64,000 nucleotides of DNA from Sutcliffiella halmapala (GCF_002019665.1 NZ_KV917375.1:4632445-4696444); one strand, 5' to 3'. Numbered from the stretch's first letter, positions 8,329-21,330 are shown. Program-made: numbers and translations. Notes: generated by a model from the letters alone, not told the origin.

Positions 8329-9075
8329 TTAGTTGTCATTGTAAATCACGCTCCACAAATATAAACCTTGAGCTGGTGCCGTTTTCCCAGCGGCCTTTCT
8401 ATCCTGCTCCTGGAGAATTTCCAAAATTTCCTTTGGCTGTTTTTTTCCTTGTCCAACTTCTAATAATGTTCCTACAATTATCCGCACCATATTGTATAAA
8501 AAACCATTGCCTACTACGCGAAACACTAGCTCATCGTCCATTACGCATGCTTCTAATTCATAAATTGTTCGTACCTTATCCACTACCTCTGTCTTAACAG
8601 AACAAAAGCTGGTGAAATCATGTGTCCCTAGTAAGAATTTTGTCGCTTCTTGAATCGCATCCACATCCAATTTATAAGGGTAGTGAAAGACATGATGGCG
8701 AGTAAACACGTTAAAATCCTTACATAAGGAGACTTTATAGCGATATTCCTTTTGCACTACATCAAAGCGTGCGTGGAAAGTAGATGCTGCTTCTAAAACC
8801 TGCTTTACCCATATATCTTTCGGTAGATGAGCATTTAATGCTTTCTGCCACGCTTGGGTTGGGATGGTTAGCGGGGTGTCAAAATGCAGTACTTGTCCCA
8901 CTGCATGTACCCCAGCATCCGTTCGGCCCGATGCGAATACCTTCATCTCAGCTCCTTTATGAATACGAGCTAATGCCTTCTGTACTTCTAGCTGGACCGT
9001 CCGCTTCTCTTTTTGTATTTGATAGCCCTCAAATTGAGTTCCATCATATGAAATAACACATTTTATTCTATTCAT
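8329..9075 (-). CDS. truA: tRNA pseudouridine synthase A
   Basis: 248 aa. Contains the catalytic-Asp motif GRTDAGVHA near residue 52 and the TruA motifs [14 protein letters not shown] and [14 protein letters not shown]. The enzyme converts U38-U40 of tRNA anticodon stems to pseudouridine. It follows ecfT by 15 bases and is probably the last gene of the ecf operon. Confidence 0.96.
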   Translation of the reverse strand: MNRIKCVISYDGTQFEGYQIQKEKRTVQLEVQKALARIHKGAEMKVFASGRTDAGVHAVGQVLHFDTPLTIPTQAWQKALNAHLPKDIWVKQVLEAASTFHARFDVVQKEYRYKVSLCKDFNVFTRHHVFHYPYKLDVDAIQEATKFLLGTHDFTSFCSVKTEVVDKVRTIYELEACVMDDELVFRVVGNGFLYNMVRIIVGTLLEVGQGKKQPKEILEILQEQDRKAAGKTAPAQGLYLWSVIYNDN

Positions 9076-9090
9076 CGCATCCTGACTCCA

Positions 9091-9885
9091 TTATGTTCGA
9101 ATCATAAATAATATAAACGTCATTATAGCTAATAACACCATGAGCAACGTATCCTTGATTTGCCACTCAAGCAAGCGGAATTTCGTTCGACCTTCTCCGC
9201 CCTTATACCCACGTGCCTCCATCGCTGTAGCAAGCTCCTCTGCGCGTTTAAAGGCGCTAATGAATAATGGGACAAGCAAAGGGACAAGCGCCTTTACACG
9301 CTCTTTTAATGGGCCTGTGGTGAAATCCACACCTCTTGCACTTTGCGCTTTCATAATCTTATCTGTTTCCTGCATTAAAGTAGGAATAAAACGCAAGGAA
9401 ATCGACATCATTAAAGCTAACTCATGAACAGGCACACCTAGTTTCTTAAAAGGACCAAATAGTGTCTCCATCCCATCGGTTACCTCAATTGGAGTAGTAG
9501 TTAGAGTCAGGATAGTCGTAATGGTAATTAAAAATAGAAAGCGCATGGAAATAAAGACAGCTTGAATAATTCCTTCCTCATACACTTGAAGAAACCCAAA
9601 TTGGAATAATAAATTTCCTTCTTTTGTTAAAAAAACATGAAAGAACATCGTAAAAATGATAATCCACAAAATTGGCTTTAAGCCTTTTAAAATAAATAGA
9701 AGAGGTATCCTCGTCAAAAGAACAATGGTTAACGTAAATGCCCCCAGCAGTGAGTATCCCCATACATTATTAGCAAGAAACACAATCATGACAAAAATAA
9801 ACACTAATAAAAGTTTCGCTCTAGGATCCATTCGGTGGACGATAGAACTACCTGGCACATATCTTCCAATAATCAAGTTATTCAC
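9091..9885 (-). CDS. ecfT: EcfT, transmembrane coupling protein of ECF vitamin transporters
   Basis: 264 aa with about five or six membrane helices (9-70, 100-130 and C-terminal). The cytoplasmic coupling region carries Ala-Arg-Gly motifs, seen as QSARGVDF and AMEARGYKGG, which dock on the two ATPases. It overlaps ecfA2 by four bases. Together EcfA1, EcfA2 and EcfT form the shared energising module for many substrate-binding S components; no S component is encoded in this window. Confidence 0.95.
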   Translation of the reverse strand: MNNLIIGRYVPGSSIVHRMDPRAKLLLVFIFVMIVFLANNVWGYSLLGAFTLTIVLLTRIPLLFILKGLKPILWIIIFTMFFHVFLTKEGNLLFQFGFLQVYEEGIIQAVFISMRFLFLITITTILTLTTTPIEVTDGMETLFGPFKKLGVPVHELALMMSISLRFIPTLMQETDKIMKAQSARGVDFTTGPLKERVKALVPLLVPLFISAFKRAEELATAMEARGYKGGEGRTKFRLLEWQIKDTLLMVLLAIMTFILFMIRT

Positions 9886-10754
9886 TCTATTGTTCCCCCT
9901 TTTTCTAACTGGGAAACAATTGCGTTAGCAACTTCGTCTACAGTTAAACATACTCCGCCTACCTTAGTACGCAAACGAGACTCCAATGCTTTCATAAACA
10001 GAACAGTTTCTGGAACATCCAAACCAAGCTCTTGGATTATCTCTGCGTTAGCAAAGATTTCTCTAGGCTCTCCTTTAAGTCCAACCGTTCCCTTATTCAA
10101 TACCATAATTGAATCCGCATATTTTGCGGCATCTTCCATGCTATGTGTTACTAGGATGGTGGTGAGCTTTTTTTCTTTGTGTAAATGGTAAAAAAGATCC
10201 ATTATTTCTTTACGGCCTCTCGGATCTAAACCTGCTGTTGGTTCATCTAATACCAGCACCTCTGGCTCCATCGCAAGAACTCCTGCAATCGCCACTCGAC
10301 GCATTTGTCCGCCACTTAAATCAAATGGAGAAACTTCTAAATACTTTTCTGGCAAGCCTACAAGCTTTAACGCCGTCCTCGCTCTTTTCTTTGCATCTTC
10401 TTCTGAAACACCAAAATTAATTGGTCCAAAACAAATGTCCCTTTCTACCGTTTCCTCAAAAAGCTGATGCTCAGGAAACTGAAAAACAATACCCACTTTT
10501 TTGCGGAGCGCTTTGATGTTTTTCTCTTTAACAGTGGCTTTTAACGTAAAATCCCCTAATTGTATTATTCCTTTTGATGGGCGCAGTAATCCGTTTAAAT
10601 GCTGGAGCAGAGTTGATTTACCAGAACCTGTATGTCCGATAATCGCTGTGTAAGAACCATCTTTAATATCCATATTCACGTCAAAAAGGGCTAGGCGCTC
10701 AAATGGTGTTTTTTCTTGATAGCGATGCTCTAAATCTTTAATTGTAATTTGCAT
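9882..10754 (-). CDS. ecfA2: EcfA2, ECF transporter ATP-binding subunit
   Basis: 290 aa ABC ATPase: Walker A GHTGSGKST (about 40-48), Q-loop FQFPEHQLF, signature LSGGQMRR, Walker B VLVLDEPTAGLD and the switch His in VTHSME. It overlaps ecfA1 by 25 bases and ecfT by four, so the three are translationally coupled. The C-terminal extension (after about 240) is typical for the A2 paralogue. Confidence 0.95.
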   Translation of the reverse strand: MQITIKDLEHRYQEKTPFERLALFDVNMDIKDGSYTAIIGHTGSGKSTLLQHLNGLLRPSKGIIQLGDFTLKATVKEKNIKALRKKVGIVFQFPEHQLFEETVERDICFGPINFGVSEEDAKKRARTALKLVGLPEKYLEVSPFDLSGGQMRRVAIAGVLAMEPEVLVLDEPTAGLDPRGRKEIMDLFYHLHKEKKLTTILVTHSMEDAAKYADSIMVLNKGTVGLKGEPREIFANAEIIQELGLDVPETVLFMKALESRLRTKVGGVCLTVDEVANAIVSQLEKGGTIE

Positions 10755-11569
10755 AACTCTTCAATCAGCCTTTCACTTGTTGTTGGATTGGTCTCAAGTT
10801 TGACACCTAACTGCTTTAATTTGTTTGCTAATATAATGGTAAAAGGTAGATCTAATCCAATCTCAACAAGCTGATCACCTAGTTGGAATATTTCACTTGG
10901 AGTTCCTTCTGCAAACACTTTCCCTCCATTTAAAACAATCATGCGGTCCGCTTTTGATGCTTCTTCTAAATCATGGGTAATAGATAAAACAGTAACTCCA
11001 ACTTCTCTTCGAAGTTCTTCAATCGTCTGTATGACCTCCCGACGGCCTATTGGATCAAGCATGCTGGTTGCTTCATCTAGAATAATTATGGCTGGACGCA
11101 ATGCAATTATCCCTGCAATTGCCACTCGCTGCTTTTGACCGCCTGAGAGTTGATGTGGTTCTTGGGTTAGAAAAGATTTCATCCCAACTCTTTCTATACC
11201 TTCTTCCACTCGCTGGATCATTTCATCGCGCGGAATTCCAATATTTTCTAAACCAAACGCAACATCATCCTCCACCGTGGAGCCTACAAATTGATTATCA
11301 GGATTTTGAAATACCATACCTACTTGGCGACGGATATCCCAAAGTGTATCCTCCGACAATTTCATTCCATTAATAGTAACCGAACCTTCTGTTGGGAACT
11401 GTAATCCATTTAAAATTCGAGCAAGCGTGGATTTCCCTGATCCGTTATGACCTACAATTGCAGTCCATTCTCCTTGCTTTATTTCTATATTAATATCTTT
11501 TAATGTATCTTCCTCTTGATTGGCATATCGGAAATATAAATTTTTCACTTCTAGGATTTTCATAGCCAT
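10730..11569 (-). CDS. ecfA1: EcfA1, ECF transporter ATP-binding subunit
   Basis: 279 aa ABC ATPase with GHNGSGKST, FQNPDNQFVGSTVEDD, LSGGQKQR and IIILDEATSMLD (Ala in place of the usual Pro in the Walker B extension, common for EcfA1). Start at 11569 has GAGGAG about eight bases upstream; a second ATG is two codons in. It opens the ecfA1-ecfA2-ecfT-truA group, separated from rplQ by a terminator. Confidence 0.95.
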   Translation of the reverse strand: MAMKILEVKNLYFRYANQEEDTLKDINIEIKQGEWTAIVGHNGSGKSTLARILNGLQFPTEGSVTINGMKLSEDTLWDIRRQVGMVFQNPDNQFVGSTVEDDVAFGLENIGIPRDEMIQRVEEGIERVGMKSFLTQEPHQLSGGQKQRVAIAGIIALRPAIIILDEATSMLDPIGRREVIQTIEELRREVGVTVLSITHDLEEASKADRMIVLNGGKVFAEGTPSEIFQLGDQLVEIGLDLPFTIILANKLKQLGVKLETNPTTSERLIEELCKLQLKI

Positions 11570-11647
11570 GTACCTTACTCCTCTCTTCTCATCTTTTCTC
11601 TTCTACCTCTATAAACGATATTATAATATAAAAACGAACACGTTTTT

Positions 11648-11682
11648 AGTCTCTTCTCTCAGCCGCGAGTAGAGAAGAGACT
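11648..11682. repeat. 12-bp perfect inverted repeat in the ecfA1 upstream region
   Basis: Arms at 11648-11659 and 11671-11682 with an 11-base GC-rich loop. On the minus strand it is followed by A residues, so it is not a canonical terminator for rplQ; on the plus strand six T start about ten bases later. It could be an mRNA leader structure of ecfA1 or a protein site. Confidence 0.6.
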
Positions 11683-11700
11683 TCGAACTGTTTTTTGGCA

Positions 11701-11750
11701 AAAAAATAAAGGGCATAGATCAGTCATTACAACTGTCCGCCCTTATTTAT
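11701..11750 (-). terminator. terminator of the S10-spc-alpha superoperon
   Basis: Complementary arms (about 11706-11715 and 11740-11749) around a 24-base loop are followed on the minus strand by a run of T, downstream of rplQ. Confidence 0.75.
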
Positions 11751-11807
11751 GACTGACTATAGGGGATATTCAAAAAGTCGTTGCCTCCTTTTTGAAACCA
11801 CTATAAA

Positions 11808-12170
11808 TTAAACTAACTCGATGATAACCATTGGTGCTCCGTCACCGCGACGAGGTCCAAGTTTCATAATACGAGTGTATCCACCTTGACGCTCATCATA
11901 ACGTGGAGCGATATCAGCAAATAATTTTTGAACTGCGTCTTGACCAGTTTCTACGTTCGCAACTTCATGACGAACATAAGAAGCTGCTTGACGGCGAGCA
12001 TGTAAATCTCCACGCTTACCAAGAGTGATCATTTTTTCTACAACAGAACGTAATTCTTTCGCACGTGCTTCTGTAGTTTCAATGCGCTCACTGATGATTA
12101 AATCAGTTGTTAAGTCACGTAACATCGCTTTACGCTGTGCGCTAGTACGACCTAATTTTCTGTATCCCAT
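11808..12170 (-). CDS. rplQ: 50S ribosomal protein L17
   Basis: 120 aa from ATG 12170 ([19 protein letters not shown]), with AGAAGGAGGG upstream; an in-frame upstream start at 12218 is rejected because it lies before this site. L17 sits near the exit of the peptide tunnel on 23S rRNA. Last gene of the superoperon, 75 bases after rpoA. Confidence 0.98.
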   Translation of the reverse strand: MGYRKLGRTSAQRKAMLRDLTTDLIISERIETTEARAKELRSVVEKMITLGKRGDLHARRQAASYVRHEVANVETGQDAVQKLFADIAPRYDERQGGYTRIMKLGPRRGDGAPMVIIELV

Positions 12171-12245
12171 GTTGATGTTCCCTCCTTCTGTAGAAAGTAA
12201 TGAAACGTTCAAACACATAAAGATGCCTAGTTTTACGAATAAAAA

Positions 12246-13190
12246 CTAGTCATCTTTACGCAGGCCTAAACCAAGCTCTTCTAATTTGTGCTTGACTTCT
12301 TCTAAAGACTTACGGCCTAAGTTGCGAACTTTCATCATATCTTCTTCTGTTTTATTTGCAAGTTCTTGAACAGTATTAATTCCAGCACGCTTTAAGCAGT
12401 TATATGAACGAACAGATAAGTCTAGTTCTTCGATAGTCATCTCTAGAACTTTTTCCTTCTGATCTTCTTCTTTTTCTACCATAATCTCTGCGTTTTGGGC
12501 TTCATCTGTTAAGCCAACAAATATATTTAAGTGCTCAGTTAAAATCTTTGCCCCAAGTGCTACTGCTTCTTGTGGACCGTTGCTACCATCTGTCCATACA
12601 TCAATTGTAAGCTTGTCATAGTTAGACACTTGGCCTACACGTGTATTTTCAACATAATAAGAAACACGAGAAACTGGTGTAAAGATAGAATCAATTGGAA
12701 TAACACCAATTGGTTGATCTTCACGCTTGTTTCCGACCGCTGGTACATATCCACGACCGCGCTTTGCAGTGAAACGAATACGTAAGTGAGCGTTTTTCGC
12801 TAAGGTAGCGATATGAAGGTCAGGGTTTAGGATCTCAACATCGCTATCATGTGTAATGTCAGCAGCTGTTACAGCTCCTTCTCCTTGAACATCAATCTCT
12901 AACGTTTTCTCATCATCTGAATAGATTTTTAATGCTAGCTTCTTAACGTTCAAAATAACTGTTGTAACATCTTCAACGACGCCTTCAATTGTTGAGAACT
13001 CATGCAGTACACCATCTATTTGGATAGATGTTACAGCGGCACCAGGAAGTGAGGATAAAAGAATACGACGTAAGGAGTTACCCAAAGTTGTTCCATATCC
13101 ACGCTCAAGTGGCTCGACGACGAATTTACCATAGTTGGCGTCATCGCTGATTTCAACCGTTTCGATTTTTGGTTTTTCGATTTCTAACAT
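12246..13190 (-). CDS. rpoA: RNA polymerase subunit alpha
   Basis: 314 aa. Alpha N-terminal dimerisation domain (about 1-225) with [23 protein letters not shown] and the C-terminal domain (about 245-314) with the helix-hairpin-helix region [16 protein letters not shown] and [14 protein letters not shown] that binds UP elements and activators. Cotranscribed with rpsM-rpsK and rplQ. A 170-base gap before it contains short hairpins but no clear promoter. Confidence 0.98.
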   Translation of the reverse strand: MLEIEKPKIETVEISDDANYGKFVVEPLERGYGTTLGNSLRRILLSSLPGAAVTSIQIDGVLHEFSTIEGVVEDVTTVILNVKKLALKIYSDDEKTLEIDVQGEGAVTAADITHDSDVEILNPDLHIATLAKNAHLRIRFTAKRGRGYVPAVGNKREDQPIGVIPIDSIFTPVSRVSYYVENTRVGQVSNYDKLTIDVWTDGSNGPQEAVALGAKILTEHLNIFVGLTDEAQNAEIMVEKEEDQKEKVLEMTIEELDLSVRSYNCLKRAGINTVQELANKTEEDMMKVRNLGRKSLEEVKHKLEELGLGLRKDD

Positions 13191-13360
13191 TCATAACCCT
13201 CCTTCAAAACGTCGAAACCCCGGAAAGACATGAAATGTCTAACCGAAATTCCCCATAGGTATGTCCCGATTGTGCACAACAACAACATTTAATTATCTGT
13301 ATGTTTTAAAACTGTATCATAAGCCATTATTGACATGTATACAAATTCTATACAGACAAA

Positions 13361-13765
<405 letters not shown>

Positions 13766-13779
13766 TTACTTACTTAAAA

Positions 13780-14160
<381 letters not shown>

Positions 14161-14165
14161 TCAAG

Positions 14166-14285
<120 letters not shown>

Positions 14286-14320
14286 TTACCTCCCTGATAG
14301 TACGGAGTGCTAAAATAGGT

Positions 14321-14539
14321 TTATTTAAAACGATACGTAATTCTACCGCGTGTTAAATCGTATGGAGAAAGCTCCACCGTTACTTTATCTCCTGGCAGGA
14401 TTCGAATAAAGTGCATACGTATTTTCCCAGAAACATGAGCCAATACCGTATGACCATTTTCCAATTCTACTTTAAACATTGCATTTGGTAAAGTCTCTTG
14501 GACAGTACCTTCTACTTCAATTACATCGTCTTTCGCCAT
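14321..14539 (-). CDS. infA: translation initiation factor IF-1
   Basis: 72 aa S1/OB-fold protein: [38 protein letters not shown], and end GRITYRFK. Binds the 30S A site during initiation. The ATG overlaps the stop of the preceding KOW gene (shared base 14539), which implies coupled translation. Confidence 0.98.
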   Translation of the reverse strand: MAKDDVIEVEGTVQETLPNAMFKVELENGHTVLAHVSGKIRMHFIRILPGDKVTVELSPYDLTRGRITYRFK

Positions 14540-14853
14540 TAATTAAGTTCTCCCTTCTTCAAATCAGTAACAAGCTCATTGACAAACTTTGTTAGCGCAA
14601 AACGCAATTTCCCATTTGTCACACGGCCCGTTTCCATCATACTGTTCTGAACTTCTGGAGATACGTAATCAAAAAATTCAAGATGATGAATGTTCTTCTT
14701 CTTAGGGCGGTCATACTTCCGCTTGTCTCCATCCGCTAGGACGACAAAACGCTCATCAAGAATTTTAATAATTACGGCATACTGTCCGGCATCTCTGCCT
14801 TGAGTAATCAAAACAAATTGCCCCACTTGCAAAGTCGAATTAGATTCGATCAT
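14539..14853 (-). CDS. KOW-domain RNA-binding protein between map and infA
   Basis: 104 aa. The N-terminal KOW-like fold is seen as [19 protein letters not shown], followed by [20 protein letters not shown], resembling archaeal/eukaryotic L14e-type proteins. Bacillus has an orthologue at the same place (ybzG-like) with no firmly established role; a ribosome-associated function is inferred from family and operon position. Length and position are typical. Confidence 0.88.
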   Translation of the reverse strand: MIESNSTLQVGQFVLITQGRDAGQYAVIIKILDERFVVLADGDKRKYDRPKKKNIHHLEFFDYVSPEVQNSMMETGRVTNGKLRFALTKFVNELVTDLKKGELN

Positions 14854-14866
14854 GCAATCTCACCTC

Positions 14867-15612
14867 TTAGGGTTTTGTTAAGATCTCGTAACCTGTTTCT
14901 GTAATCGCGACCGTATGTTCGAAATGAGCACACATTTTACCGTCAACAGTAACAACAGTCCAGTCATCTGCTAGCGTTTTAACGTAGCGAGTTCCTGCAT
15001 TGACCATTGGTTCAATTGCTAGGACCATACCAGGTTTTAACCGTGGACCTTTGTTAGGAGGTCCGTAATGTGGAATTTGGGGATCTTCATGTAAGTCTTG
15101 ACCAATTCCATGCCCTACATACTCTCTCACGATTGAAAAATCATGTGCTTCTGCATACGTTTGAATCGCATGTGAAACATCTGAGAGACGAGCGCCCGGT
15201 TTTACTTCCTTGATGCCTTCATACAATGATTGTTCCGTGACTTCAAGTAATCGCTTTGTTTCATCGGATATGCTACCAACAGGATACGTCCAAGCGGAGT
15301 CACCGTGGTAACCATTATACTTTGCACCAATATCTATGCTAATGATATCGCCGTCTTTAAGTACTCTATCTCCGGGAATACCATGAACTAGTTCTTCATT
15401 AACAGAAGCACAAATGCTTCCGCGAAAACCATTATACCCTTTGAACGAAGGAATTGCATCATGTTTGCGAATGAATCTTTCAGCAATATCATCCAATTGT
15501 TTCGTCGTTACGCCAGGTACAATATGTTTTTGTAATTCTTGATGAGTAAGTGCCACGATCTTACCTGCTTCTCTCATGATTTCAAGCTCACGAGCAGTTT
15601 TACAGATAATCA

Positions 15613-15613
<1 letters not shown>
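14867..15613 (-). CDS. map: methionine aminopeptidase, type I
   Basis: 248 aa. Metal ligands visible as Asp in [15 protein letters not shown] (two Asp), His in [12 protein letters not shown], Glu in AIEPMV and Glu in FEHTVA. Removes the initiator Met from nascent proteins. Its start overlaps the adk stop by one base, and it lacks the N-terminal zinc-finger extension of type Ic enzymes. Confidence 0.97.
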
Positions 15614-16275
<662 letters not shown>

Positions 16276-16323
16276 TCAGTCTCTTGTGAAGTATATTGGG
16301 ATAATGTTATCCCAATTACTTCA

Positions 16324-17616
16324 TTACTTGATAAACCCTTTATAATGACGCTTTACTAACTGACTTTCTAGTTGCTTCATCGTTTCTAGTGCAACACCAA
16401 CTACGATGAGGATACCAGTTCCACCAATCTGTACGGCTGGAGGAAGATCAGCTAATTTCATAAAGATAACAGGTAGGATAGAAATCCCTGCTAAGAATAG
16501 AGCCCCAACAAAAGTAAGTCGGAAGATAATCTTTGTCAGATATTCCTGTGTATTTACCCCAGGTCGTATACCTGGAATATATCCACCTTGTTTCTTTAAG
16601 TTTTCTGCCATCTGCTCAGGATTGGACTGAACAAATGTATAGAAATACGTAAAGGCAATAATAAGAGCTACGTAAACTACCATACCTATCGGATTAGTAT
16701 AATCAAATGTCCTCTGGATCCATTCAGTAACATTGTTTGGACCAAAGAAAGACGCGATAGTTGGTGGTGTGATGATAAATGATACTGCAAAGATAACCGG
16801 GATTACCCCTGCTGCATTAACTTTTAACGGTAAGTGTGAAGAATGTCCTCCAACTGGATTACGCCCTGATAATTTCTTTGCATACTGGATCGGGATTTTA
16901 CGTAATGCTTGTTGAATAAAGATAACACCGACTATAACAGCTAATATTGCAAGAATAATTAAAGCAACAACAACGAGATTTAGGAACAATTGATCTCCAG
17001 CACCCTCAATTTGTTTTGCATAAATCTGGTTTGCTCCATTTGGAATGGCAGCAACGATACCCGCGAAGATAAGAATAGAAATACCATTCCCAACTCCATG
17101 CGCAGTGATTTGCTCACCAAGCCACATTAAAAATGCAGTTCCAGCTGTTAACACTACCGCGATTAACAGATAAGTAGCGATGGTAGGGTTACTAATTAGC
17201 TGACCTTCAGCTAAGTTATTAAACCCTATAGACATACCAATTGCCTGGATAAATCCAAGCACGATTGTAAAGTATCTAGTGAATTGAGCTAATTTGCGAC
17301 GTCCAACTTCTCCTTGTTTTGACCACTCCGTAAACTTAGGAACAACATCCATTTGTAACAACTGTACAATAATGGACGCTGTGATGTATGGCATTACACC
17401 CATGGCAAGAATTGAGAAGTTTTCCAAAGCTCCACCACCAAAGGTATTCATGATACCGAACACACTAAACTCATCTTGGAATTTCAATATGTCAGAGTTT
17501 ACCCCTGGTACTGGGATAAACGTACCGATACGGAATATGACTAACATTAATAGGGTGAAAACAATTTTCTTTCTTATATCACCCACGCGCATAAAATTGG
17601 AGAATGTCTGGAACAT
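16324..17616 (-). CDS. secY: SecY, protein translocase channel
   Basis: 430 aa with ten membrane helices. N-terminal IRKKIVFTLLMLVIFRIGTFIPVPGV and the cytoplasmic loops contacting SecA (QQALRKIPIQYAKK) are visible. Forms the translocon with SecE (44018-44200) and SecG. Its ATG overlaps the rplO stop by one base. Confidence 0.98.
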   Translation of the reverse strand: MFQTFSNFMRVGDIRKKIVFTLLMLVIFRIGTFIPVPGVNSDILKFQDEFSVFGIMNTFGGGALENFSILAMGVMPYITASIIVQLLQMDVVPKFTEWSKQGEVGRRKLAQFTRYFTIVLGFIQAIGMSIGFNNLAEGQLISNPTIATYLLIAVVLTAGTAFLMWLGEQITAHGVGNGISILIFAGIVAAIPNGANQIYAKQIEGAGDQLFLNLVVVALIILAILAVIVGVIFIQQALRKIPIQYAKKLSGRNPVGGHSSHLPLKVNAAGVIPVIFAVSFIITPPTIASFFGPNNVTEWIQRTFDYTNPIGMVVYVALIIAFTYFYTFVQSNPEQMAENLKKQGGYIPGIRPGVNTQEYLTKIIFRLTFVGALFLAGISILPVIFMKLADLPPAVQIGGTGILIVVGVALETMKQLESQLVKRHYKGFIK

Positions 17617-18056
17617 TAAATCACCTCAACTGAACCGCCAGCTGCTTCTATAGCTTCCTTAGCGGCTGAGGAGAATTTATGAGCACGAACTGTAAGCTTT
17701 TTCTCGATCGAACCGTTACCTAATACTTTTAATCCAGCATTTAATTTGCTAACTAAACCTGTTTCAAGAAGTAATTCAGGTGTAACTTCTGTTCCATCTT
17801 CAAAGCGGTTTAACGTATCAAGGTTGATAATTGCAAACTCTTTACGATTGATGTTCGTGAATCCGCGCTTTGGTAAGCGTTGGAATAGAGGTGTTTGACC
17901 ACCTTCAAATCCAGGACGAACGCCACCGCCAGAGCGTGCATTTTGACCTTTATGACCTCTACCAGAAGTTTTTCCGTTACCAGAACCTGTTCCGCGTCCA
18001 ACGCGATTACGCTCTTTACGAGATCCTTCTGATGGTTTTAACTCATGAAGTTTCAT
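17616..18056 (-). CDS. rplO: 50S ribosomal protein L15
   Basis: 146 aa. [18 protein letters not shown] and the long Gly/Arg-rich extension ([19 protein letters not shown]) that threads into 23S rRNA are present; globular C-terminus with GGSVEVI. Late assembly protein. Confidence 0.98.
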   Translation of the reverse strand: MKLHELKPSEGSRKERNRVGRGTGSGNGKTSGRGHKGQNARSGGGVRPGFEGGQTPLFQRLPKRGFTNINRKEFAIINLDTLNRFEDGTEVTPELLLETGLVSKLNAGLKVLGNGSIEKKLTVRAHKFSSAAKEAIEAAGGSVEVI

Positions 18057-18089
18057 TGTGGCACCTCCTTATTTAATAACCGTATCTAT

Positions 18090-18272
18090 TTATTGCTCGT
18101 TCACAGTAACAAGGTGAGATACCTTGTTAATCATTCCACGAATAGCTGCGTTATCCTCATGGATAACCGTTTGGTTCATTTTTTTCAAACCAAGCGTTTG
18201 AACAGTCACACGTTGGTCTTGTGGACGACCGATTACACTGCGAGTGAGGGTGATTGCTAATTTGTTTGCCAT
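18090..18272 (-). CDS. rpmD: 50S ribosomal protein L30
   Basis: 60 aa, the bacterial short form: [20 protein letters not shown] and [19 protein letters not shown]. It binds 23S rRNA. 13 bases after rpsE. Confidence 0.98.
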   Translation of the reverse strand: MANKLAITLTRSVIGRPQDQRVTVQTLGLKKMNQTVIHEDNAAIRGMINKVSHLVTVNEQ

Positions 18273-18285
18273 TTTGTTTCCCTCC

Positions 18286-18786
18286 TTATCCTAACAGTTC
18301 TTCTACCGTTTTACCACGCAATTTAGCAACGTCCTCTGCACGTTTCAATTGCTTTAATCCATCTAATGTAGCACGGATCATGTTGATTGGTGTGTTAGAT
18401 CCTAGAGATTTAGAAAGGATGTCTTGAACACCTGCTAATTCTAGTACCGCACGAACTGGACCTCCAGCAATAACCCCAGTACCTTCAGAAGCTGGTTTTA
18501 ATAGGATTTCTCCAGAACCAAATTCTCCAAGTACTTGGTGAGGAATTGTTGTACCAACGATAGGTACAGCAACTAAGTTCTTTTTCGCATCTTCAATTGC
18601 TTTACGGATTGCTTCAGGTACTTCTTGAGCTTTACCAGTACCAAAACCAACATTACCGTTTTTGTCACCTACTACTACTAGAGCAGCAAAGCGGAAACGA
18701 CGTCCACCTTTTACTACTTTCGCAACGCGGTTAACCGTAACAACGCGTTCTTCAAGTTCTAATTTGTTTGGATCAATACGACGCAT
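18286..18786 (-). CDS. rpsE: 30S ribosomal protein S5
   Basis: 166 aa. N-terminal double-stranded RNA-binding domain ([19 protein letters not shown], with the KVVKGGRRF loop where spectinomycin-resistance changes are known to map; the loop looks wild type) and C-terminal domain. Role in decoding fidelity and mRNA helicase activity with S3 and S4. Confidence 0.98.
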   Translation of the reverse strand: MRRIDPNKLELEERVVTVNRVAKVVKGGRRFRFAALVVVGDKNGNVGFGTGKAQEVPEAIRKAIEDAKKNLVAVPIVGTTIPHQVLGEFGSGEILLKPASEGTGVIAGGPVRAVLELAGVQDILSKSLGSNTPINMIRATLDGLKQLKRAEDVAKLRGKTVEELLG

Positions 18787-18806
18787 CAGTGTCCCTCCTT
18801 TGTCGA

Positions 18807-19169
18807 TTAAAATTCTAAGCCAGCCTCACGTGCAGCATCTGCTAATGCTTTTACACGGCCATGATATAAGTATCCTCCGCGGTCGAATACTACGGATTTA
18901 ATACCTTTTTCGATTGCGCGCTTTGCAACTAATTCTCCAACTAATACCGCTGATTCTAAGTTACTCCCGTTAGCAGCAGTTAACTCTTTATCAAGAGTAG
19001 ATGCACTTACGATTGTTACAGAGTTACTATCATCGATAACTTGTGCATAAATGTGTTGGTTTGAACGAAACACGTTTAAACGTGGACGAGTTGCAGTTCC
19101 TGATAACTTAGCACGAACACGAGTGTGTCTTTTCTTACGAGTAGAATTTTTATCAGGTTTTGTAATCAT
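18807..19169 (-). CDS. rplR: 50S ribosomal protein L18
   Basis: 120 aa. Basic N-terminus [17 protein letters not shown], and [20 protein letters not shown], the conserved 5S rRNA-binding surface; ends with [13 protein letters not shown]. Brings 5S rRNA to the 50S with L5. Confidence 0.98.
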   Translation of the reverse strand: MITKPDKNSTRKKRHTRVRAKLSGTATRPRLNVFRSNQHIYAQVIDDSNSVTIVSASTLDKELTAANGSNLESAVLVGELVAKRAIEKGIKSVVFDRGGYLYHGRVKALADAAREAGLEF

Positions 19170-19203
19170 CTTGCAGTCACTCCTTTCTATCGGCTATGCG
19201 CTA

Positions 19204-19740
19204 TTACTTCGCAGTTTTACCTTCTTTACGACGTACATGTTCTCCTTCATAACGAATCCCTTTACCTTTGTAAGGTTCTGGCGGACGAACGTCACGAATG
19301 TTTGCTGCAAGAGCACCTACGCGTTCTTTATCAATACCTTTAATAACGATCTTTGTGTTTGCTGGAACTTCCACTTCAATACCTTGCTCAGGTGTGATTT
19401 CTACTGGATGAGAGTACCCTACGTTCAGAACTAGCTTATTACCTTGCTTGGAAGCACGGTAACCAACCCCGATAAGTTCTAACCCTCTTTCGAAACCAGT
19501 TGTTACACCTACAACCATGTTGTTTAATAGAGCACGAGTTGTTCCGTGGATAGTACGATGTTCCTTACTATCTGAAGGACGTACTACTGTTAATACGTTC
19601 TCTTCTAAAGTGATAGTTAAATCTTGGTTAAAAGTACGAGTTAACTCGCCCTTAGGACCTTTTACAGTTACTGTATTATTGTCATTTGTAATTGTAACCC
19701 CAGTTGGGATTTCAATAGGTTTTTTACCTACACGTGACAT
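19204..19740 (-). CDS. rplF: 50S ribosomal protein L6
   Basis: 178 aa, two tandem L6 domains (about 1-80 and 85-175), with the C-terminal signature [14 protein letters not shown]. Located near the sarcin-ricin loop and the GTPase centre. Confidence 0.98.
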   Translation of the reverse strand: MSRVGKKPIEIPTGVTITNDNNTVTVKGPKGELTRTFNQDLTITLEENVLTVVRPSDSKEHRTIHGTTRALLNNMVVGVTTGFERGLELIGVGYRASKQGNKLVLNVGYSHPVEITPEQGIEVEVPANTKIVIKGIDKERVGALAANIRDVRPPEPYKGKGIRYEGEHVRRKEGKTAK

Positions 19741-19771
19741 GAGTTACACCTCCGTTCATTTAAAGAAATTA

Positions 19772-20170
<399 letters not shown>

Positions 20171-20201
20171 TTAAATTTACCTCCTTCCCAATTATCGGGT
20201 T

Positions 20202-20417
<216 letters not shown>

Positions 20418-20957
20418 TTATTTTTGGAATGGCATACCGAATGAGGATAAAAGCTCACGAGCTTCTTCGTCTGTGTTAGCAGTTGTAACAATAACGATAT
20501 CCATGCCACGTACTTTACTGACTTTATCGTAATCAATTTCAGGGAAGATAAGTTGCTCTTTTACACCAAGAGTGTAGTTTCCACGGCCATCAAAAGACTT
20601 CTTGGAGATTCCACGGAAGTCACGAACACGTGGTAAAGAAACAGATACTAACTTATCTAGGAATTCATACATACGCTCACCGCGTAATGTAACTTTCGCA
20701 CCAATTGGCATACCTTCACGAAGACGGAAACCAGCGATAGATTTTTTCGCTCTTGTAACAACAGGTTTTTGACCAGTGATAGAAGATAACTCTTCAACAG
20801 CGCTATCTAACGCTTTTGAGTTTGCTACAGCATCACCAACACCCATGTTAATAACGATCTTTTCAAGCTTTGGAGCTTGCATAACAGATTTATAGTTAAA
20901 CTTGCCCATTAGAGCAGGAATAATTTCGCTTTGATACTTTTCTTTTAGGCGGTTCAT
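20418..20957 (-). CDS. rplE: 50S ribosomal protein L5
   Basis: 179 aa from ATG 20957, eight bases after GGAGG; a TTG codon directly before it is an unneeded alternative. [19 protein letters not shown] and [17 protein letters not shown] are diagnostic. Binds 5S rRNA and forms a bridge to S13. Confidence 0.98.
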   Translation of the reverse strand: MNRLKEKYQSEIIPALMGKFNYKSVMQAPKLEKIVINMGVGDAVANSKALDSAVEELSSITGQKPVVTRAKKSIAGFRLREGMPIGAKVTLRGERMYEFLDKLVSVSLPRVRDFRGISKKSFDGRGNYTLGVKEQLIFPEIDYDKVSKVRGMDIVIVTTANTDEEARELLSSFGMPFQK

Positions 20958-20983
20958 CAAAAGTACCTCCTTTCTACAACGGT

Positions 20984-21295
20984 CTATTTATCTAATTGTT
21001 CACCTGATTTTTTTGCAACACGTACTTTTTTACCGTCTACTACCTTGTATCCTACACGAGTCGGTTCACCGGACTTAGGATCTAAAGGCATAACGTTTGA
21101 TACATGAATAGGCGCCTCACGGTTAATGATTCCACCTTGAGGGTTTTCTTGTGATGGTTTAGCATGTTTTTTCACGATGTTAATACCTTCTACAAGAACA
21201 CGGTCTTTCTTAGGAAAAGATTCAAGGATAACTCCTTGCTTACCTTTGTCCTTACCAGAGATAACTACAACTTTATCACCTTTTTTTACATGCAT
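20984..21295 (-). CDS. rplX: 50S ribosomal protein L24
   Basis: 103 aa from ATG 21295 ([20 protein letters not shown]), seven bases after GGAGGTG; the earlier start at 21316 would place the ribosome binding site inside the gene. KOW motif at the N-terminus. Initiates 50S assembly. Confidence 0.98.
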   Translation of the reverse strand: MHVKKGDKVVVISGKDKGKQGVILESFPKKDRVLVEGINIVKKHAKPSQENPQGGIINREAPIHVSNVMPLDPKSGEPTRVGYKVVDGKKVRVAKKSGEQLDK

Positions 21296-21330
21296 CCTTT
21301 CGCACCTCCTTGACACATCATTTCTTTATA

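Noticed and set aside
11648-11682. Terminator of rplQ
   Set aside because: The hairpin lacks a T-run on the minus strand; the better rplQ terminator is at 11701-11750.
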